Of a stretch of DNA of 64,000 bases, positions 62,262 to 64,000 are shown piece by piece (the first letter of the stretch is position 1; the number at the start of each line of letters is the position of its first letter). The stretch comes from Tritrichomonas foetus. Its lineage: Eukaryota > Parabasalia > Tritrichomonadida > Tritrichomonadidae. Location: positions 70,035 to 134,034 of the forward strand of contig MLAK01001171.1 in NCBI GenBank assembly GCA_001839685.1. Direction: 5' to 3'. A program made the position numbers and the translations under genes. Under the pieces are notes generated by a model. It had not been told where the DNA came from and searched no databases. It saw only the letters and a list, made by a program, of their open reading frames with translations.

Positions 62262-62750
62262 CTATTCAGCAAAAATTCGTTGCTGTAAATTAAGCATCAG
62301 AGAGTCGGGAAGTTGTTTCCANNATTCGAAAAANTTCAGTTNANTTAATGAAAATAAACGTATTTCCAGGTTGTGTACTTTTTTTTTCTTTTCTTTTTCA
62401 AGCGATTTAATTCGTTTTTTCTGGCTTGATATTTTATCTTTCATGTTTTTGTATTCAAGAGATGATTTTTTTGGATTTTCTTTATTTCTTTCCTTCTCTT
62501 CAAATTTACTATTTAGATCTTGAATTGATTGAAGACTGATTTTCAAACGATTACTTAAATTCGCTTTTTCTATTTGCAAACTTGAAACTTGATTATTGAG
62601 TTTCGCATTTTCTGTAAAAATTCCATCTATTTCATCTGATATTTTGAGCGATTCTTCGAACTGGCGTTTAATTCGTTCATTCTCTTCAAGAAGAATTGCA
62701 TTGGTTTGAGTTAGTTCTGCGATTTTTTGCTCAAGATGATTCGAAGTCAT
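62262..62750 (-). CDS. Coiled-coil protein, 3' end uncertain at an ambiguous assembly join
   Basis: The minus-strand ATG at 62750 starts MTSNHLEQKIAELTQTNAIL.. and continues as coiled coil for about 130 residues to ..RIKSLEKEKKKK. After that the sequence enters a region with single Ns (62322-62344), and the last ~30 codons (..RLFSL..) no longer look helical. The natural C-terminus is therefore probably lost at a bad join. It may originally have continued into a longer coiled-coil gene. Confidence 0.5.
   Translation of the reverse strand: MTSNHLEQKIAELTQTNAILLEENERIKRQFEESLKISDEIDGIFTENAKLNNQVSSLQIEKANLSNRLKISLQSIQDLNSKFEEKERNKENPKKSSLEYKNMKDKISSQKKRIKSLEKEKKKKVHNLEIRLFSLXXLXFFEXWKQLPDSLMLNLQQRIFAE
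62322..62344. other. Cluster of ambiguous bases (poor join)
   Basis: Ns at 62322, 62323, 62334, 62342 and 62344 within 23 bases mark low-quality consensus, unlike the long N gaps elsewhere. Confidence 0.95.
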
Positions 62751-63893
62751 TCCATCTTGCGTACGTTAACATTTCCATCTTTCATTACATCGTGACCAAA
62801 TATGTATTGTAAAAGTTAGTTTATGTTTATTTGAATATTTTTCTGTTTTTGAGAATAAATCATCATTTCATCAAGCTGAATGGGGGAAAAAATGATAGGA
62901 ACACGTAGTAGTGGTGATTTGATGTTTTATTTGTTGTGAGTTCCCATGAAAAAGTGGATTCGTTTACAGGAGTTTACAACCAACCGTTTAAAAAAAAAAT
63001 GAAATTTATTACAGCTATAATTTCATGAATATTCAAGATTTTCTCCTGAGACTCATGAATTTATAAAAATATTCAGGACACTATTTTACTGAGGAAATTT
63101 TGTAAAAAAATTTGAATCTCAGTATTTCACCTGCAACTTTTATGGTTAATTTGTGAAACAAAATAATGGATTGTACCAGATTCCCCATGGGAATTCCACA
63201 CGAAGGTCAATTATTTCAACCTTTGTGAAGGGGAGTAATTATTAAATAAAAGAAAAAGTTGCTTCATGTGGAGCGTTTTCAATATCATTTTCGAGATTTT
63301 GAATTGTCTAAAAAATATGTTTTGAATACTATTCCATATTTTTGGAAAAAGTTAAAGTCAGTGATCTCGACGAAGTTTTCCCCGTTTCAAAAACATACAG
63401 GCGAAACAAAAGAAGCGATTATCTCAATTCCAAAAAGCAACCAAATTACAAATGTGAAAACAAATGATTATTTTGTTGTTTACAAATAGACATTTATACC
63501 CAAAGATCCGATACCAAAATTTTATTTTTATTATGGATGTACCGTTTAAATGAATTTTAAACAATTTTCTTATTCATAGTAAATTTTTTTCTCGACCTAT
63601 TTTTTTTTTTAATTTAATCAAGTTCTTTTTCCTTTTTCTGGATTTAATTCCACATGGAGATATTATTTTTGTTTATTTTCTGCCACTATAGTGCATATTT
63701 TGTGGTGATAAAAATATTATTTTGACTGTTTTGCCTTATTCGATTGGGAAATGGGTGATATTGTATATATATTTCGGATTCCGAGCCTTATAAATACTAT
63801 ATGTCTTTGGTCTCAATATTTCTATTTATGAATAATAATAATATAAAAAAAAGAAGGAACGAAATAAAGGAATAAAAACAAACGAATCAAATA
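62751..63893. other. Intergenic region
   Basis: About 1.1 kb upstream of the 162-codon coiled-coil ORF. A hairpin-prone segment lies at 63179-63243 (ATTCCCC..GGGGAGTAAT enclosing CACACGAAGGT..AACCTTTGTG). A 76-codon frame at 63259-63489 lacks an ATG and any recognisable similarity. Poly-T and poly-A runs are frequent. Confidence 0.4.
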
Positions 63894-64000
63894 AATAATG
63901 AAGTAAATGAATAATAAAATCAAGGAATAATGAAGCAAATGAATAATGAAATCAAGGAATAATGAAATCAAGGATTAATGAAGTAAATGAATAATGAAAT
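63894..64000. repeat. 16-bp tandem repeat at the window edge
   Basis: Six full 16-bp units plus 11 bases run off the end. Units begin AATAATGA or close variants and come in two kinds, ..AAGTAAATG and ..AAATCAAGG, in the order A B A B B A. Confidence 0.9.

Noticed and set aside
63259..63489. 76-codon plus-strand ORF
   Set aside because: No ATG, no recognised similarity, in a T/A-rich spacer; possible but unsupported.
1..64000. CRISPR array, bacterial operons or replication origin
   Set aside because: No spaced direct repeats of CRISPR type and gene content is plainly eukaryotic.

Overview
The window looks like nuclear DNA of a parabasalid (trichomonad) protist, most likely Tritrichomonas or a close relative. 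The basis is: AT-rich DNA; compact genes with no intron I could recognise; very short 5' leaders with initiator-like TCA(Py/A)-type or CCTTT-type sequence close to the ATG; and typical trichomonad families (DUF3447-type ankyrin proteins, TKL kinases with discoidin or Sel1 modules, small Rabs, a two-repeat Myb protein, a membrane-anchored beta-helix surface protein remnant). Species assignment is inference; no rRNA or other marker lies in the window.

Layout. 0-8 kb: C-terminal part of a giant USP-type deubiquitinase, a TAPT1-like membrane protein, a small coiled-coil protein, a TPR protein and a Rab GTPase. 8.1-8.35 kb: an unusual GC-rich imperfect palindrome. 8.85-15.56 kb: a TOR kinase gene interrupted by one in-frame TAA. 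15.9-21 kb: a TKL kinase with a C-terminal F5/8C domain, a short gene split by an in-frame TAA, and a coiled-coil protein. 21.6-22.7 kb: relics of a beta-helix surface protein and an ankyrin gene. 23.4-28.4 kb: centrin, an NT-C2 protein, a gene relic and a CAMK-like kinase. 28.5-29.2 kb: an 18-bp repeat around an assembly gap. 29.3-36.5 kb: two small unknown proteins (one LisH-like), ribosomal protein uS12, a second Rab, a GOST-type 7TM protein, a tRNA remnant lacking its anticodon arm, and a Myb protein.

37.1-42.3 kb: a 1,724-codon pseudokinase/poly-Q/Sel1 protein with a gap in its repeat. 42.8-44.8 kb: a decayed ankyrin gene. 45.5-48 kb: Tudor-SN. 49.6-57.9 kb: a coiled-coil protein, a CAT-fold/condensation-like acyltransferase, a divergent OB-fold-like protein with no ATG at its expected start, a TBC Rab-GAP and a WD-like protein. 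58.4-64 kb: Maf-type pyrophosphatase, two coiled-coil ORFs around a poor assembly join, and a 16-bp tandem repeat at the edge.

Functional themes are membrane traffic (two Rabs, TBC-GAP, GOST, TAPT1-like), signalling and growth (TOR, three kinases or pseudokinases), cytoskeleton (centrin, coiled coils, LisH-like) and RNA or transcription (uS12, Tudor-SN, Myb). Cross-cutting observations are a strong 5'-high/3'-low GC gradient inside genes, a recurrent intergenic decamer AACTTTTTGA, and ATATCGTT (Myb-site-like) boxes about 100-120 bp upstream of several starts.
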